Of a stretch of 21,980 nt of DNA, positions 21,184-21,980 are shown piece after piece. Origin of the DNA: SYFY01 sp031385325 (GTDB lineage Bacteria > Pseudomonadota > Gammaproteobacteria > Pseudomonadales > Azotimanducaceae); assembly GCA_031385325.1 (NCBI GenBank), contig JANNBJ010000030.1, forward strand, positions 1 through 21,980, read 5' to 3'. Made by a program: the position numbers and the translations under genes. A model generated the notes under the pieces. The model did not search any database. It was not told the DNA's origin and worked only from the letters and a program-made list of their open reading frames with translations. Each line of letters starts with the position of its first letter. The stretch's first letter is position 1.

Positions 21184-21980
21184 TCAGTTCAGGACCTCAT
21201 TCACTATCAGCTCCACAAACATCTCGTCCGAGTGCCCGAGTATCTCCTGCACGACATGTTGATTGTGTTCTCCCTGCGTGGGCGCTCGCATGAGATCGAG
21301 TGATTTACCCACCCAGCGTGCGGCTTCCCGATCGATCAGGATATCCACGTCCGGCGCAATTGGTTGCTGCACGGTCTGATAGTGGGCGGGCAATTGCGGA
21401 TCGGTTTCCAGCATGTCGCGCAGGTGTTCCACCGGTGCTGCGGCAAGACCCGCTTGCTGCAATGCATCAGCCAGTTGCCACTTGTCTCGTGTAGCTGTCC
21501 ACGCCCGTACGATGACATCAAGTTCGTCTTCGTTCTGCTTTCTCGTTTTGTGTGTGGCATATCGCGGATCTTGCGTCAGATGCTCTTGATCCATGACCAC
21601 GCACAGCGCTGCCCATTCGGCGTCCCCGGCCACCGCGATGGCTACCCACGCGTCCATGTCCGGATCCGTTTCTCGCTGTGTGGGATACACGCCGTGCGGG
21701 CAGTGGTTGGGGCTGCGATTGGCATTGCGTGATGGCTGCTTGCCACTGGCTTTGTACTGCATCCATTCGCACCCCAGCATCGAGAGCACGCCGGAGAGCT
21801 GGGTGAGGTGCAGCTGCTGTCCACCGCCATGTTTGTTGCGCTGACGCACGGCCGCAAGCAGTGTCGAGACGAGCAGATGCGGCGACGTGAAGTCTGGATA
21901 GGCCACGCCGATGCCACGCGGACGTTCACCAGGAAAGCCGGTGAGCATGTTGAAGCCCGAAGCCGCCATGAGAATGTTGC
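21184..21980 (-). CDS. CaiB/BaiF family CoA transferase, 5'-truncated at the window edge
   Basis: C-terminal 265 residues or so of a class III CoA transferase; the gene start lies beyond base 21980. MAASGFNMLTGFPGERPRGIGVAYPDFTSPHLLVSTLLAAVRQR is the family's end of the first half, and NRSPNHCPHGVYPTQ with WVAIAVAGDAEWAALC and HKTRKQNEDELDVIVRAWTATRD is the C-terminal portion with the standard NEDEL-like stretch. Family members move CoA between carboxylic acids (for example carnitine, oxalate or bile acid substrates). The catalytic aspartate of the classical enzymes should lie upstream; here a PDF motif holds an aspartate (YPDFTSP). The substrate is unknown. The stop is TGA 21184-21186. Confidence 0.88.
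   Translation of the reverse strand, partial: NILMAASGFNMLTGFPGERPRGIGVAYPDFTSPHLLVSTLLAAVRQRNKHGGGQQLHLTQLSGVLSMLGCEWMQYKASGKQPSRNANRSPNHCPHGVYPTQRETDPDMDAWVAIAVAGDAEWAALCVVMDQEHLTQDPRYATHKTRKQNEDELDVIVRAWTATRDKWQLADALQQAGLAAAPVEHLRDMLETDPQLPAHYQTVQQPIAPDVDILIDREAARWVGKSLDLMRAPTQGEHNQHVVQEILGHSDEMFVELIVNEVLN

Overview
The window is a chromosomal segment of about 22 kb from a Gram-negative proteobacterium with moderately high GC, probably a gammaproteobacterium. The grounds are lipoproteins with proteobacterial lipoboxes, SlyD with a His-rich tail, TesB, YgiQ and many overlapping GTG, TTG and ATG starts. I cannot fix the genus. No tRNA, rRNA, CRISPR array, insertion sequence or phage gene is visible. 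Nineteen genes are supported, plus one probable gene remnant. Both window edges cut a gene: a flavin monooxygenase at the left and a CoA transferase at the right.

Layout. 1-2967 (+): the C-terminal part of a Baeyer-Villiger type monooxygenase, a short remnant-like ORF, a PNPOx-fold flavin/heme-binding family protein, a DUF1272 zinc-ribbon protein and a small cupin coupled to it. 3028-5880 (-): SlyD-type prolyl isomerase, a glutathione S-transferase family protein and a membrane-anchored serine hydrolase of the beta-lactamase/esterase fold. 5993-11780 (+): a complete six-gene ABC importer matching the rhizobial glycerol transporter GlpSTPQUV (two ATPases, two permeases, a DUF2160 membrane protein and a large lipoprotein binding protein). 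11800-12961 (+): a HipA-like kinase and a DUF3037 protein, overlapping each other and placed 19 bp behind the importer. 12988-17819 (-): YgiQ radical SAM protein, a two-domain lipoprotein (pectin-acetylesterase-like hydrolase fused to a class B3-like metallo-beta-lactamase fold) and a small secreted protein of unknown function. 17982-20750 (+): LemA lipoprotein, two TPM-domain proteins and the thioesterase TesB. 20809-21980 (-): a small conserved protein with an SH3-like segment and the end of a CaiB/BaiF CoA transferase.

How the genes work together. The clearest functional unit is the glycerol-type importer. Its ATPases are complementary: the first lacks the H-loop histidine, the second lacks the LSGGQ signature, so the predicted heterodimer has one canonical and one degenerate ATP site. 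No glycerol kinase, glycerol-3-phosphate dehydrogenase or GlpR-like regulator lies in the window, so the import function rests on homology alone. LemA and the two TPM proteins form a second tight unit at the envelope. The two least explained objects are the esterase-metallo-beta-lactamase fusion and the HipA-like kinase/DUF3037 pair. Family assignments come from recognising motifs and remembered family sequences; no database search was run.
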